Shown: positions 45,372 through 54,967, counted from the stretch's first letter. The stretch: 64,000 nt of DNA from Niallia circulans NBRC 13626 (GCF_001591585.1 NZ_BCVE01000013.1:1-64000), one strand, 5' to 3'. Numbers and translations: made by a program. Notes: generated by a model not told the origin, from the letters alone.

Positions 45372-45671
45372 CTATTTTCTAGGCGAAATGCGAGTAATCT
45401 TTTTAAAATGGCGATGAAAGGATCGCAAATTATTGTAACCCACAGTTATGGCAATTTTGCCAATCGGCAGCTGCCTATTTTTTAACTGATAACACGCCTG
45501 TGATATTTGATACTGGGTCAAGTATTCGGTAAAGGTTATATTTGTTATATGAATAAACAGTTTGGAAAGATAATCATAATCATATTGCAGATGCTTTGCT
45601 GCGACTTTCAATGCGCAATCTTGACTGTAGTGGCTGTCTACATAAAGCAATATTCTATGAAAAACTTTCAT
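45372..45671 (-). pseudogene. Truncated AraC family regulator (HTH domain only)
   Basis: 99 residues covering just the AraC DNA-binding domain: CALKVAAKHLQYDYDYLSKLF, then ITFTEYLTQYQISQACYQL and IGKIAITVGYNNLRSFHRHFKK. An in-frame TAG directly precedes the ATG and there is no convincing ribosome site. The sensor domain normally found upstream is missing. It looks like the 3' remnant of a longer gene, though expression as a free HTH cannot be excluded. Confidence 0.6.
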
Positions 45672-46073
45672 CTATGTTGAGTATGCAACAGGCGTTAATT
45701 TAGTGTCCTCTACTAAATTACCACATATATCATAAAGAAAACTTTTTTGGCGATAAATAGACAAATTGGCTGTCCTTTAAATAAATCACATTGCTTTCTG
45801 GAATAAAGCCCTTAGAACCTTTTGAAAGAGAAGAAGAAAAGCTAGTAGAAGATCCCATCGAACTTCCAGAGAATTTGGAGAAAATGATGGGAGAAATGCA
45901 ATCAAACAAACCCTTAAATGAGTGCGAATGGTGGATGCTGACTTTGAAAATCAAGATGAGCGAAGTAGTAATCAATCTCGATTTTTAAAGGAAAGAAAAT
46001 CAGAGAAAGGTGTATTAGGACTATCAGTATGGTGAAAAAGGAAAGAATTATGTGAAGGTTTGGGGATAAACAG
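45672..46073. other. Region with possible gene debris
   Basis: No intact gene. On the plus strand, 45791-45988 reads a protein-like, Glu-rich frame (KPLEPFEREEEKLVEDPIEL, then ECEWWMLTLKIKMSEVV) starting only with TTG and lacking a ribosome site. On the minus strand, protein-like text in two frames (IYLKDSQFVYLSPKKFSL, then YDICGNLVEDTKLTPVAYST) ends just before the truncated AraC. Both may be remnants; I cannot name either. Confidence 0.35.
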
Positions 46074-46121
46074 AAAAAGCTCTAGCAAATCGTCATATTT
46101 CAGCTAGCCAGAGCTTTTTTA
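46074..46121 (-). terminator. Terminator after the pentapeptide-repeat gene
   Basis: AAAAAGCTCT-GC / GC-AGAGCTTTTT stem flanked by A and T runs. Confidence 0.75.
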
Positions 46122-46126
46122 TGCAA

Positions 46127-46762
46127 TCAATCAACAATTTCCAAGCCCAATAAAGCGGAAAATTGGATGGCTTGATAGGTAGAAACTTTACACCCTTTTA
46201 AATCTGTTGGAGATACAAGCAATGATTGGAAGGTAGATGTACTAATATCAACACCGTTAAGGGAAGTTCTTTCAAAATTTGCTCCATCCATCGTACATTT
46301 CTTAAATTCAATCTTTTTAAAGAGACAGTCATAAAAATCAGCAGATTCAACAGGTGAGTCTTGGAATCTAACTTTCTCTAGTTTGGAGCTTCCAAAAGCG
46401 GCTAGCCTCAATAAGGAATCAGTAAACTGCACATTTCTTAAACGTGAGTCTGTAAAATCTACCCCCAATAATTTGCAGTTAGTAAATTGGCATTTGTGAA
46501 TGGAAGAACTATTGAGCTTCGCATTAGAGAAATCACAGTTTTCAAAAATAACGTCTGTTAATTCCATGCCGGAAAAATCAGTATGCATAAACTTACAATT
46601 CTTCAGCACCATTTTCGATAACCGTACTTTATTTAATGCTTCTTCTTCAAACATGGAGTGATGCACTTCGCATCCTTCTAACTCTAATTCTTCCTCGTAC
46701 AATATATCGTGAAAATTTCTTGATGGTAGGTTCGCAGGTATCTTTGGTTCTTCTATTTTCAT
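46127..46762 (-). CDS. Pentapeptide-repeat protein
   Basis: A 211-residue right-handed quadrilateral beta-helix protein. Successive A(D/N)LXX-type repeats include CKFMHTDFSGMELTDVIFEN, CDFSNAKLNSSSIHKCQFTN and CKLLGVDFTDSRLRNVQFTD. The length and the C-terminal helix (SALLGLEIVD) are like those of Qnr/MfpA-type DNA-mimic proteins that protect gyrase from quinolones, but many repeat proteins of this size have no such role. Quinolone protection is therefore only a possibility. Single gene with its own terminator. Confidence 0.82.
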   Translation of the reverse strand: MKIEEPKIPANLPSRNFHDILYEEELELEGCEVHHSMFEEEALNKVRLSKMVLKNCKFMHTDFSGMELTDVIFENCDFSNAKLNSSSIHKCQFTNCKLLGVDFTDSRLRNVQFTDSLLRLAAFGSSKLEKVRFQDSPVESADFYDCLFKKIEFKKCTMDGANFERTSLNGVDISTSTFQSLLVSPTDLKGCKVSTYQAIQFSALLGLEIVD

Positions 46763-46876
46763 CTATACTACTCCTTTTCTGTTGCATTCCCGTGTGATAA
46801 CTATATGAAAAAATAACTTTAATTTAAAGACTGTATTTTTTGTTCTATTTATGTGCAGGTGAAAAATTATAGTTTT

Positions 46877-46930
46877 TTAAGGTTCAGTTAAGGTATGGAA
46901 AACGAACAGTTAAGATGGAGCGGCTAGAAT
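46877..46930 (+). promoter_or_regulatory. OmpR-type phased repeats upstream of the ABC transporter operon
   Basis: TTAAGG at 46877 and 46888 (11 bp apart) and TTAAGA at 46910 (a further 22 bp) lie on the same helical face. They precede a promoter with a good -10 (TAGAAT, 46925-46930) and no proper -35. This layout is expected for activation by the response regulator encoded at 49388. Confidence 0.65.
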
Positions 46931-46962
46931 AAATTGGAAGAAAAGAAATGGAGGAGAAAGTT

Positions 46963-47871
46963 ATGTCAGATTATATTATTGAAACAAGCAATTTAACGAA
47001 GAAATTTGGAAAGTTTTTAGCCGTTGATCAGGTAAACCTATTAGTTCCAAAGGGAGGGATTTATGGATTTCTCGGACCAAATGGTGCTGGAAAGTCGACG
47101 ACGATTCGAATGCTGCTCGGACTTATTAAAGAAACAAAAGGAGAGGTGAAGGTATTTAATAAGTCGATTAAGGATGACCGCATCGCTATTCTAAGCCGCA
47201 TTGGCTCCATGGTAGAAACACCTTCCTATTATGGTCATTTAACTGCTTATGAAAATTTAGAAGTAACGCGAAAAATTTTAGGTGCAGAAAAAAAGGAAAT
47301 AGAGCGTGTTTTAGAAATTGTAAAATTAACAGAAGTTCGTAACAAAGCAGTAAAAAAGTTTTCTTTGGGCATGAAACAACGGTTAGGAATAGCTCAAGCT
47401 CTGTTAGGAAAACCAGAATTACTGATTCTTGATGAACCGACAAATGGATTGGACCCCTCTGGCATTATCGAAATTCGGGAACTAATTAAAAGTTTGCCAA
47501 AGGATTATGGCATTACGATTTTGATATCCAGCCATATTTTAAGCGAAATAGAACTAATGGCAACCCATGTTGGGATTATTAACAAAGGAAGATTACTATT
47601 TCAAGGTTCAATGAATGATTTACGAGAGAAACAAAAGGAGGTCATTCAACTAGAGGCGGAGCCGAGGGCAGAGGTAGAAGCTTATTTAAAAAATGCTGGG
47701 ATATCTTTCGAAGCTGATACGAACTATTTATACCTTGAACCAAACTACCAGGCAGCGAAAGTAAATCGAGAGCTGATTATGAATGGGTATGATGTACATC
47801 AATTAATGATGAAAAAGAACTCCTTAGAGGAAATATTTCTATCTATTACAGGGAAGGAGTCAGTGTTATGA
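46963..47871 (+). CDS. LanF/BcrA-like ABC transporter ATPase
   Basis: 302 residues. The ATPase core has Walker A GPNGAGKST, signature FSLGMKQRLGIAQAL, Walker B LLILDEPTNGLDPSG and ISSHILSEIE, plus a C-terminal ~90-residue extension typical of BcrA/LanF-type ATPases. ATG at 46963 has GGAGGAGA upstream; an ATG 15 bases earlier lies inside that site. With the two permeases it should remove cationic or lantibiotic peptides from the membrane. The stop overlaps the permease ATG by four bases. Confidence 0.88.
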   Translation: MSDYIIETSNLTKKFGKFLAVDQVNLLVPKGGIYGFLGPNGAGKSTTIRMLLGLIKETKGEVKVFNKSIKDDRIAILSRIGSMVETPSYYGHLTAYENLEVTRKILGAEKKEIERVLEIVKLTEVRNKAVKKFSLGMKQRLGIAQALLGKPELLILDEPTNGLDPSGIIEIRELIKSLPKDYGITILISSHILSEIELMATHVGIINKGRLLFQGSMNDLREKQKEVIQLEAEPRAEVEAYLKNAGISFEADTNYLYLEPNYQAAKVNRELIMNGYDVHQLMMKKNSLEEIFLSITGKESVL

Positions 47872-48614
47872 AACTTGCAACCTTGATTTTGTTAGAGAGC
47901 TACAAGCAGAAAAAAGGCTGGTTGTGGTTATTTTTACTAGTTATTCCTACTGGAACGACATTGGCGATGTTCTTAGATATTAATGAGCGCTATGACTATT
48001 TACGCGATACAGCAAGTCCTGGTTATAATTCATGGGATATTCTTTTGTTAGAAAATCATAGTGTTCTTGGGTGGGGCATGTTTTTACCGATGTTTATCGG
48101 CATCATTTACTCCTTAATCTTTCAAGTGGAAGAAAGCCAAAATAATTGGAAGCAAATTCTTAGCTTACCTATCAAACGAGAAACTGTATATTTTTCTAAG
48201 TTTTTAGCAGGCCTTTTGTGCTGTATAGCTCTTATAATCCTAAATGTGCTCGGCCTTATTTTAGTAGGATATATGATGGATTTTCCTGAAGCGGTGGAAT
48301 GGAGCAATTATCTTGTTTATGCGGGGAAACAAATCGTGATGATATTAGCTGTTGCTAGTTTGCATAATTGGTTAAGCTCTTATTTTAAGAATACGATCAT
48401 TCCTATTGCGATTGGATTTGCTGGAGTCATTGTATCCGGTATTGTCAAGTTTCAATATCCAGAAGCAGGAAAGTTCTTTCCCTATACGTATCCTTACGTT
48501 ACAGATGGACTGGTCAATAAGGAATTAGCAGAGTTTTTGCCTTATTCTCTCGTTTTTACGTTGTTATTTTTATGTTTTGGAATATGGCAATTTAAAAGAA
48601 AAGATGTTCTGTAG
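47868..48614 (+). CDS. LanE-like ABC-2 permease subunit
   Basis: 248 residues with six hydrophobic segments, beginning LILLESYKQKKGWLWLFLLVIPTG and containing the EESQNNWKQILSLPIKR loop seen in immunity permeases of the LanE/MutE type. It shares the NNWK-x4-LP-(I/V) element with the next gene product (EHSNNSWKYYLTLPVDR), which indicates an ancient duplication. It should form a heterodimer with that protein. Confidence 0.83.
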   Translation: MKLATLILLESYKQKKGWLWLFLLVIPTGTTLAMFLDINERYDYLRDTASPGYNSWDILLLENHSVLGWGMFLPMFIGIIYSLIFQVEESQNNWKQILSLPIKRETVYFSKFLAGLLCCIALIILNVLGLILVGYMMDFPEAVEWSNYLVYAGKQIVMILAVASLHNWLSSYFKNTIIPIAIGFAGVIVSGIVKFQYPEAGKFFPYTYPYVTDGLVNKELAEFLPYSLVFTLLFLCFGIWQFKRKDVL

Positions 48615-48626
48615 GAGGGGAAAACA

Positions 48627-49355
48627 ATGTTTACATTATTAAAAGTAGAATTATATAAATTAAAGCGGTCAAAAATTTTATTAGCAACTACGATTTTTAC
48701 TTTTCTTGCTCTTTATCAAGGCTGGGATTCTGCCAAATCTGGCCATGCAGAAGGGGAGGGGAATGTTTTTAAAGACTTTTTATTTCAAGGAACTGCTACT
48801 GTTTACAGCTGGATTATTTTCCCGCTTATTATCACCCTTGTTCTCGTGATGATGTCAAGAATGGAGCATAGTAATAATAGTTGGAAGTACTATCTGACAT
48901 TACCAGTAGACAGAGTGAAAGTATATTTAGCAAAGCTTGTTATTGGGGGCGGAATTATTTTCTATAGCTTAGTTTTACTGTTTGTGGGAATTATTTTAGC
49001 AGCTAATTTTCTGGGATTAGAAGCAGTTCCATTGTTATGGTTAGCAAAAAGATTTGCTTTATTATTGCTTTCATCATTCGCGATAATCGGGATTGTTTTT
49101 TATTTAAGCTATCGTTTCACTCATTTTGCTGTACCTATAGCGATTGGAGCAGGGCTTGCTTTTCCTTCTATGTTTGTTGCTAATTCAGAGAAGTATTGGA
49201 TTTTTTATCCGTGGGATTATCCTATTGTTGCTTCGATGACTGATGTATTTGAAGTAGGTGGAAAAAATACAAGCATGCTTGTTATATCGATAAGTATCTT
49301 TCTTTTTGCAATTATTATTGGCCTTTTACGATTTCGGGCAAAAGATGTACTATAG
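48627..49355 (+). CDS. LanG-like ABC-2 permease subunit
   Basis: 242 residues, six hydrophobic segments. The start is ATG 48627 after GGAGGGG, 12 bp behind the first permease gene. It contains MEHSNNSWKYYLTLPVDRVKVYLAKL and ends FRAKDVL, against FKRKDVL in the first permease. Its likely role is the second half of the peptide-expulsion permease. No lantibiotic biosynthesis gene is nearby, so it is probably a resistance rather than an immunity system. Confidence 0.83.
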   Translation: MFTLLKVELYKLKRSKILLATTIFTFLALYQGWDSAKSGHAEGEGNVFKDFLFQGTATVYSWIIFPLIITLVLVMMSRMEHSNNSWKYYLTLPVDRVKVYLAKLVIGGGIIFYSLVLLFVGIILAANFLGLEAVPLLWLAKRFALLLLSSFAIIGIVFYLSYRFTHFAVPIAIGAGLAFPSMFVANSEKYWIFYPWDYPIVASMTDVFEVGGKNTSMLVISISIFLFAIIIGLLRFRAKDVL

Positions 49356-49387
49356 CAATATAGAAGTGGAAAAGAAAGGGATATAAT

Positions 49388-50113
49388 ATGTCATTAACAG
49401 GATTAACAGAAAAGAAAATACTATTAGTTGATGATGAAGTCGATATTTTAAATTTACTAGAAACCGTATTGCGAAAGGAAGGCTTTAAGCGAATCGAAAA
49501 AGCAGCGACCGGTGAAAAGGGAATTAGGCTGAGTGAAACGTTTAATCCAGACATTATTATCCTCGATATTATGCTTCCTGATATGGAAGGCTATGAGGTA
49601 TGTCAAAAGATGCGTAAGATAACCTTTGCGCCAATTATTTTTTTATCGGCAAAATCAGAGGAAATTGATAAGCTGCTCGGACTTGGAATAGGTGGCGATG
49701 ATTATGTAACAAAGCCTTTCAGCACAAAAGAATTAGTGTTTCGGATTAAGGCTCAACTCCGAAGAAGTCAATATATGATTCAAAGTCAAAATATAGATGA
49801 ACAGATTACGTTTGGGGATATCATCATTTCGCCGAATACTGGAGAAGTGAAAAAAGGGGAGAACTCCATACCACTAAAAGCAAAAGAGCTGCAATTATTA
49901 GTTTATTTGGCCAAACATCCGAATCAGATTTTTAGTAAAAATAAAATCTGTGAAGCTGTGTGGGGAGAAGATTTCATTGGTTTAGATAATACTATTATGG
50001 TCCATATTCGCCGCCTTCGCGAAAAAATTGAAGAGGATCCGAGTAATCCAAAATGGATAAAAACAGTTAAAGGACTAGGCTATAAGCTGCAAGTTAGAGG
50101 AAATGAAGGATGA
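49388..50113 (+). CDS. OmpR-family response regulator of the LanFEG-like module
   Basis: 241 residues. The receiver domain has DDE at residues 15-17, phospho-acceptor Asp60 (IIILDIMLPD) and YVTKPF. The winged helix has LKAKELQLLVYLAKHPNQIFSK and GLDNTIMVHIRRLREKIEEDP. It begins after GAAAGGG. Its last four bases (ATGA) overlap the kinase start. The TTAAGG phased repeats before 46963 are its probable target. Confidence 0.9.
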   Translation: MSLTGLTEKKILLVDDEVDILNLLETVLRKEGFKRIEKAATGEKGIRLSETFNPDIIILDIMLPDMEGYEVCQKMRKITFAPIIFLSAKSEEIDKLLGLGIGGDDYVTKPFSTKELVFRIKAQLRRSQYMIQSQNIDEQITFGDIIISPNTGEVKKGENSIPLKAKELQLLVYLAKHPNQIFSKNKICEAVWGEDFIGLDNTIMVHIRRLREKIEEDPSNPKWIKTVKGLGYKLQVRGNEG

Positions 50114-51510
50114 AGTGGAAGATTACAACGCAGTTTCTCTTTTTTATGATATTAAGTTTATTGCTTTCCATTTTTGTTTTTCTTTTGTTTAATGTATTTT
50201 TCTTCTATAGTAGCTATTTGGGAAAGGAACGTATATTCCCCTATCAGAACCCGACTTATTATACACTGGATTTTGTAGACAATATTCGATATGAAAATGA
50301 TCAAGTTTCTATTGCAAAGAACAAGCTGGATGATCTCGAAGAGGGACAAATTTGGATTCAAGTTTTAGATGAAAACGGAACGGAGATATACAGTAAGTTT
50401 AAACCGGAAAAAGTGCCTACCCATTATACGCCTGCTGAAATAATCCGCTATCATAAATTTACGGGAGCACTGGAAAACTCCACTATATATGTTGGGATGC
50501 TAGAAAAAGGAAATCGTCATTTGAGCTATATTATAGGGTATCCAGAGAAAGTTATTGGAAAGGCTTATATCAATTATCGGACAGAAACACTACTGCGAGA
50601 TGTTTTGCTCGTGATTGTTTCCATTGTAATTGTTGTAACGTTAATTGCTTTAATATTTGGCTACTTTTTTAGTAGACGGCTGGCAAAGCCGATTGTTCAG
50701 CTTATTGAGGGGATTCAAAAGCTTGCGAGAGGGGACTTTTGGAGAAGAGATCAGGTGAAGGGTGTTTATAAAACAGTATTTGAGAATTTAAATGAATTAT
50801 CGGATACACTTCAATCTAATGAAGCAGAGCGCAGAAAATTAGAAAAGATGAGAGAAGAATGGATTACGAATATTACTCATGATATAAAAACACCACTTTC
50901 CTCCATTAAAGGTTATTCGGAACTGCTGCAAGACTACGAGTTAGATGCTAAAGAAAAGAATCGATATGTGGATATTCTCTTAAATAAATCAGCCTATATT
51001 GAGGATTTAATCGATGATTTGAACCTAACCTATAAATTAAAAGGCAATGTCTTTCTCTTGAAAAAGTCAGAAGCAAATTTGGTGGAGATCGTAAGGGAGT
51101 CCATTATTCAAATTTTGAATCATCCTTTATACGAGGAAACGAATCTTGATTTTTCAACGGAAACCGAGCAAGTTTTATTTAGCTGTGATAAAACCTTGAT
51201 ACAACGTGCGTTAATGAATTTAATTTATAATGCCATCGTTCATAATCCGCCCGATACCTATATTCAAGTGTTTATTGGTCAAGAAAAAGAAACGATTAAA
51301 GTATGGATAGAGGATAACGGCAATGGCATTGAAGAAGGAGAACTAGAGGATTTATTTTCTCGCTACTATCGTGGAACAAATACAGGAGAAGCACATAAAG
51401 GAAGTGGCTTAGGATTAGCTATTGCTAAGCAGATTGTCGAAGCCCATGGCGGAAAGATATTTGTAGAAAGCAAGTTAGGGGAAGGAACTAGAATTAATCT
51501 TATCTTCTAG
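50110..51510 (+). CDS. Sensor histidine kinase of the LanFEG-like module
   Basis: 466 residues. TM1 (about 8-35) and TM2 (about 160-188) flank an extracellular domain of about 125 residues, so unlike the Bce kinase it can bind its signal directly. A HAMP domain follows (RLAKPIVQLIEGIQKLARGDF), then an H-box (WITNITHDIKTPLSSIKGYSELL), an N-box (LMNLIYNAIVHNPP), DNGNGIEE and GSGLGLAIAKQIVEAHGG. It resembles CprK/SpaK-like kinases that respond to antimicrobial peptides (inference from context). Confidence 0.9.
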   Translation: MKWKITTQFLFFMILSLLLSIFVFLLFNVFFFYSSYLGKERIFPYQNPTYYTLDFVDNIRYENDQVSIAKNKLDDLEEGQIWIQVLDENGTEIYSKFKPEKVPTHYTPAEIIRYHKFTGALENSTIYVGMLEKGNRHLSYIIGYPEKVIGKAYINYRTETLLRDVLLVIVSIVIVVTLIALIFGYFFSRRLAKPIVQLIEGIQKLARGDFWRRDQVKGVYKTVFENLNELSDTLQSNEAERRKLEKMREEWITNITHDIKTPLSSIKGYSELLQDYELDAKEKNRYVDILLNKSAYIEDLIDDLNLTYKLKGNVFLLKKSEANLVEIVRESIIQILNHPLYEETNLDFSTETEQVLFSCDKTLIQRALMNLIYNAIVHNPPDTYIQVFIGQEKETIKVWIEDNGNGIEEGELEDLFSRYYRGTNTGEAHKGSGLGLAIAKQIVEAHGGKIFVESKLGEGTRINLIF

Positions 51511-51613
51511 AAATATATTTTTAAATAATGGAAATGGCAGAAACGCTTTTAAAAAGTTGTTAGTAAAATGTCATAGGTACTGTCCGACGCAACATAGATA
51601 TGATTCGTATATG

Positions 51614-51642
51614 CAAAAAAGGCTCTCCATAAAGGGGGAGCC
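51614..51642 (-). terminator. Terminator after the DUF4190 gene
   Basis: GGCTC / GAGCC stem read on the minus strand and followed by six T residues. Confidence 0.8.
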
Positions 51643-51659
51643 TCACAAAAACATATAGT

Positions 51660-51920
51660 TTATCCAAAAGTGGCCAGTGAAAAAAACGCAATAATCCCTA
51701 ACAGTACTAACAGTTGGAGAATTATTCCCGCTATGCCCCATATTAAGCCTGCTGTCGCAAAGCCTCTCCCATTTTCGTCCGTTTTATTGATTTCATTTAC
51801 TGCTTTTCTTGAAAAAATAATGCTGATAATTCCTAAGATAAGACCAATGAAGGGAATTAATACCGATAAAATACCAAATGTTAACGATATAATTGAATTA
51901 GTGTTTGTCTGATTGTTCAT
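51660..51920 (-). CDS. DUF4190-type small membrane protein
   Basis: 86 residues with two long hydrophobic helices (SIISLTFGILSVLIPFIGLILGIISII and FATAGLIWGIAGIILQLLVLLGIIAFFS) around a short charged loop, SRKAVNEINKTDENGRG. This matches the DUF4190 pattern of a Gly-rich hairpin. It is monocistronic, with AAAGGAGGAAC before the ATG and a terminator after it. The function of the family is unknown. Confidence 0.78.
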   Translation of the reverse strand: MNNQTNTNSIISLTFGILSVLIPFIGLILGIISIIFSRKAVNEINKTDENGRGFATAGLIWGIAGIILQLLVLLGIIAFFSLATFG

Positions 51921-52189
51921 GACAGTCGTTCCTCCTTTCTCTTATTACTTGGCCCAGCTCAAACTCCGGAAAATCTGTCAGTTAGGGATGGGATGTATCC
52001 TTGAAGGTCGATCCATCAGTGGTTATCACTGATAGAAGTTTTCTTTCTATACTGCGGTTGTTTGCTTTATCCTTATATAAAGTAATACGAAGAACAGCAT
52101 TTAAAGTTACAATGATTATTTTTCATTCTTTACAACGATTCACATAACTTCATTTATTCATGGAAAACTAATCTGTGGAGGTGAATAGA

Positions 52190-52321
52190 ATGACAAACAG
52201 AAAAGCAGATCCATCCACAATTGGTTTAGGTTCTAGCCAGCCAGAAGGTCAAGGAACAACTTCAAAGGAAACAGGAAAAACAAAGGCAGATTCTTCTAGA
52301 AAGAAACAAAAACGTTCTTAA
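52190..52321 (+). CDS. YuzL family small protein
   Basis: 43 residues, too short for routine ORF calling. GTGGAGGTGAATAGA precedes the ATG, and the gene ends just before a terminator hairpin. The peptide is very hydrophilic: it starts MTNRKADPSTIGLGSS, contains EGQGTTSKETGKTKAD and ends KKQKRS. The DPS...G...EGQGTT.KETGK pattern is that of B. subtilis YuzL-like proteins. Small basic proteins of this style are often sporulation-associated; function unknown. Confidence 0.75.
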   Translation: MTNRKADPSTIGLGSSQPEGQGTTSKETGKTKADSSRKKQKRS

Positions 52322-52340
52322 CCGTGAGAATATAAGAAGA

Positions 52341-52371
52341 AAAACAGGCGAGTAAGATTCACCTGTTTTTC
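52341..52371 (+). terminator. Terminator after the yuzL-like gene
   Basis: ACAGGCGA / TTCACCTGT stem with T run. Confidence 0.8.
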
Positions 52372-52792
52372 TTTTAATTATAATATTATTTTCTTGAACT
52401 TAAGCTCTCCCGCTCTCCTCAGCATGAAGGGGAATACTCTAGCTCCAGCAGAAACTTTTTTTCTCTTCCTTATTTTATAAGTGTTCCAGCTATCATACTA
52501 GCGGTTATCTTTCGTTGTTTTCCTTCATTCAAAAAGAATCTTCAGAAATGCTCCCTCAAGCTCAATATATAATTGTTTGTGACTTCCCCAATAGTGTTAT
52601 GTTAGATGACTAATTCTAGAGATGGGTATCGGCTTTGAACAAAAGGCGGTTTTTCCTTCTCGTTCTTTTACCAACTTTTAGAACTAAGTGGGTATACTTT
52701 CTTTATTTTGAATCAGTGATAAAATAAAGAATATAATTAATTTAAAGGACGTTATTTATAATACCAAAGTGACTTTTTGGAGTCCATTAATT
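52372..52792. other. Intergenic region with no recognised gene
   Basis: Stops occur in all frames and I see no ribosome sites. No clear repeat or RNA structure stands out. Confidence 0.45.
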
Positions 52793-52819
52793 GTTTATCC
52801 GTTTTACTGTATGGGGAAT
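52793..52819 (+). promoter_or_regulatory. SigB-like promoter upstream of rsbQP
   Basis: GTTTAT (52793-52798), a 15-base spacer and GGGAAT (52814-52819) fit the general-stress SigB consensus GTTTAA-N12-15-GGGTAT. It lies about 105 bp before rsbQ. Confidence 0.5.
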
Positions 52820-52925
52820 CGGTTGGTAATGTTTGGATAAAAATGTTGAATGAATGGTTTATTAGAAAGAGTAGGGCTTGAAAATTTTTTATAATTAATT
52901 GATAGGATAAGAAAGGAGCGTTGTT

Positions 52926-53759
52926 ATGAACCCTAGTATCCTGAACCGAAATAATGTCAATGTTCTAGGAAATGGAGATCAAGCGATGATTTTCGCACCA
53001 GGTTTTGGATGTGATCAAACAGTGTGGAAATATGTATCAGAGTCGTTTGAAAGCGATAAGCAAATTATTTTATTTGATTATGTTGGGATGGGAAAATCAG
53101 ATATAAAGGCATTTGATTCGGATAAATACAGCGAGCTTTCCGGTTATGTTCAAGATTTGTTAGATGTTTGTTCAGCCTTAAATCTTAAAAATGCAATATT
53201 TGTTGGTCATTCCGTTTCAGGAATGATTGGTTTATTAGCATCCCTGCAACATCCGGAATATTTTTCCCATCTTATTATGGTCGGTCCTTCTCCTTGTTAT
53301 CTTAATGATCTTCCTGATTATTTTGGAGGTTTTGAAAAAGAAGATCTAATAGGCTTAATTGATATGATGGATAAAAATTATATTGGCTGGGCAACTATTT
53401 TTGCTTCAACCGTTACCAATAATCCTAGTCGGCCAGATGTTGCAAAGGAGTTGGAAAATCGCTTTTGTTCTACTGATCCCGTAATTGCTCGTAAATTTGC
53501 AGAGGCTTGTTTCTTTGCGGATAGCCGGGAGGAATTGCCAAAAGTTACCGTGCCCTCTCTGATTATGCAATGCTCTGAAGATATAATTGCTCCAACTATA
53601 GTAGGTGAGTATTTGAGTCAACATGTTCCGAAAAGTAGGCTGACATACATGAAAGCAACTGGACACTGCCCGCATATGAGTCATCCCGAAGAGACGATTC
53701 AATTAATTCGAGAATATTTGGGAGAAGTTCCTAGTAAAGTTGTTGATCCCGCCTTATGA
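52926..53759 (+). CDS. rsbQ: RsbQ, alpha/beta hydrolase of the energy-stress pathway
   Basis: 277 residues. The catalytic triad falls at exactly the positions known from B. subtilis RsbQ: Ser96 (GHSVSG), Asp219 (SEDIIAP) and His247 ([10 protein letters not shown]). The N-terminus [28 protein letters not shown] also matches. RsbQ hydrolyses or binds a hydrophobic ligand and is required for RsbP to activate SigB under energy stress. It overlaps rsbP by four bases and is preceded by GAAAGGAGCG. Confidence 0.95.
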   Translation: MNPSILNRNNVNVLGNGDQAMIFAPGFGCDQTVWKYVSESFESDKQIILFDYVGMGKSDIKAFDSDKYSELSGYVQDLLDVCSALNLKNAIFVGHSVSGMIGLLASLQHPEYFSHLIMVGPSPCYLNDLPDYFGGFEKEDLIGLIDMMDKNYIGWATIFASTVTNNPSRPDVAKELENRFCSTDPVIARKFAEACFFADSREELPKVTVPSLIMQCSEDIIAPTIVGEYLSQHVPKSRLTYMKATGHCPHMSHPEETIQLIREYLGEVPSKVVDPAL

Positions 53760-54967
53760 ATGAGCAATTAAACAAAGCTCCTTGTGGTTTTATTACGCTT
53801 TCGAAAGAGGGCATTCTATTATCTATTAATGATACATTAGTTCAATTACTTGGTTATCGTTTAGATCAATTAATTGGACATCACATCAATGTCATTCTTG
53901 CTAAGCCTTCACAGGTATTTATGCAACTTTATTTCTTTCCATTGGTAACTGTTCAGCATCAAGTAGAAGAAATGTATCTCTCTTTTACTAATAGGAATGG
54001 AGAAGAAATACCCGTTCTGATTAACGCATCACTCAGCCAAGATAAGAATAGTCAAATTATAACTTGTGTAATTATCCCTATACAGAGAAGAAATGAATAC
54101 GAAAACCAGTTAATTATGTCCAAAAAAATTATGGAGGATGCATTAAAGGAAATAAGCATTGTTAATGTAAAATTGGAGAAAGCCCTTCATAATTTGGAAG
54201 AAAATCAGAAGAAACTTTTAGAAGTGAATAAGCAGAATGAACAATTTAAAAAAGATACACATAGAGAATTGAATCTAGCAAAGAAAATACAAGAAAGATC
54301 ACTGCCTGAAATAATATCTGCCGATCACATCGAAATGGAATCCTATTATTCTGCATCGAAGGAATTATCAGGGGATATTTATGGCTGTTATAAAATAAAT
54401 AATCATCGATATGGAATTATTCTATTAGATGTAATGGGACACGGTATTTCATCAGCACTAATAACTATGTCTTTGCAATCTTTATTCCAAAGGTTGATTC
54501 CAAAAGGAACTGCTACTAACGAAGTGATAAAAGAATTAGATGATCATTTACATACTTTATTTCATCACAATCAGGAATCCTGGCATTATTGTACGGCTAT
54601 TTATCTTGTAATTGATACCGATAAAAAAACGATAGAGTATACGAATTGTGGACATCCACCAGCTATCTTTCAGAATTCTGCAGGGAGTCAGTCAGAACTT
54701 CGAGCAACTGCGCCTCCACTAGGGACATTTGAGGGGATACAGTATGAAATAGAAACATTTCATTATGATATAGGCAGCAGAATTCTTTTATACACCGATG
54801 GCGTCTCAGAACCTCTTGGCTTCCATCGGCTAGGTTCCTTGTTAATGGAGCATTCATCTGAACCATTGATAGGGTTAAAAGAAAAAGTCTTGCAATCTCT
54901 TCAAAATGAAGGAGAGGAGAAATTTAATAATGATGATCAGTGTTTTATTTTAGTTGGTTTAAAATAG
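53756..54967 (+). CDS. rsbP: RsbP, PAS-PP2C phosphatase
   Basis: 403 residues: an N-terminal PAS domain (about 1-112, [24 protein letters not shown]), a coiled coil (about 115-180, rich in Lys/Glu/Leu heptads) and a C-terminal SpoIIE-type PP2C phosphatase with metal-binding Asp residues in [20 protein letters not shown] and NNDDQCF. It dephosphorylates RsbV and so releases SigB. The ATGA overlap with rsbQ gives coupled translation. The domain order and partner gene are as in B. subtilis. Confidence 0.95.
   Translation: MNEQLNKAPCGFITLSKEGILLSINDTLVQLLGYRLDQLIGHHINVILAKPSQVFMQLYFFPLVTVQHQVEEMYLSFTNRNGEEIPVLINASLSQDKNSQIITCVIIPIQRRNEYENQLIMSKKIMEDALKEISIVNVKLEKALHNLEENQKKLLEVNKQNEQFKKDTHRELNLAKKIQERSLPEIISADHIEMESYYSASKELSGDIYGCYKINNHRYGIILLDVMGHGISSALITMSLQSLFQRLIPKGTATNEVIKELDDHLHTLFHHNQESWHYCTAIYLVIDTDKKTIEYTNCGHPPAIFQNSAGSQSELRATAPPLGTFEGIQYEIETFHYDIGSRILLYTDGVSEPLGFHRLGSLLMEHSSEPLIGLKEKVLQSLQNEGEEKFNNDDQCFILVGLK

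Noticed and set aside
45791-45988. Plus-strand frame of 65 residues
   Set aside because: TTG start, no ribosome site and no recognisable family; reported only as possible debris.
46127-46762. Naming the pentapeptide-repeat protein as a Qnr quinolone-resistance protein
   Set aside because: Length and C-terminus are compatible, but the repeat fold alone does not prove gyrase protection.
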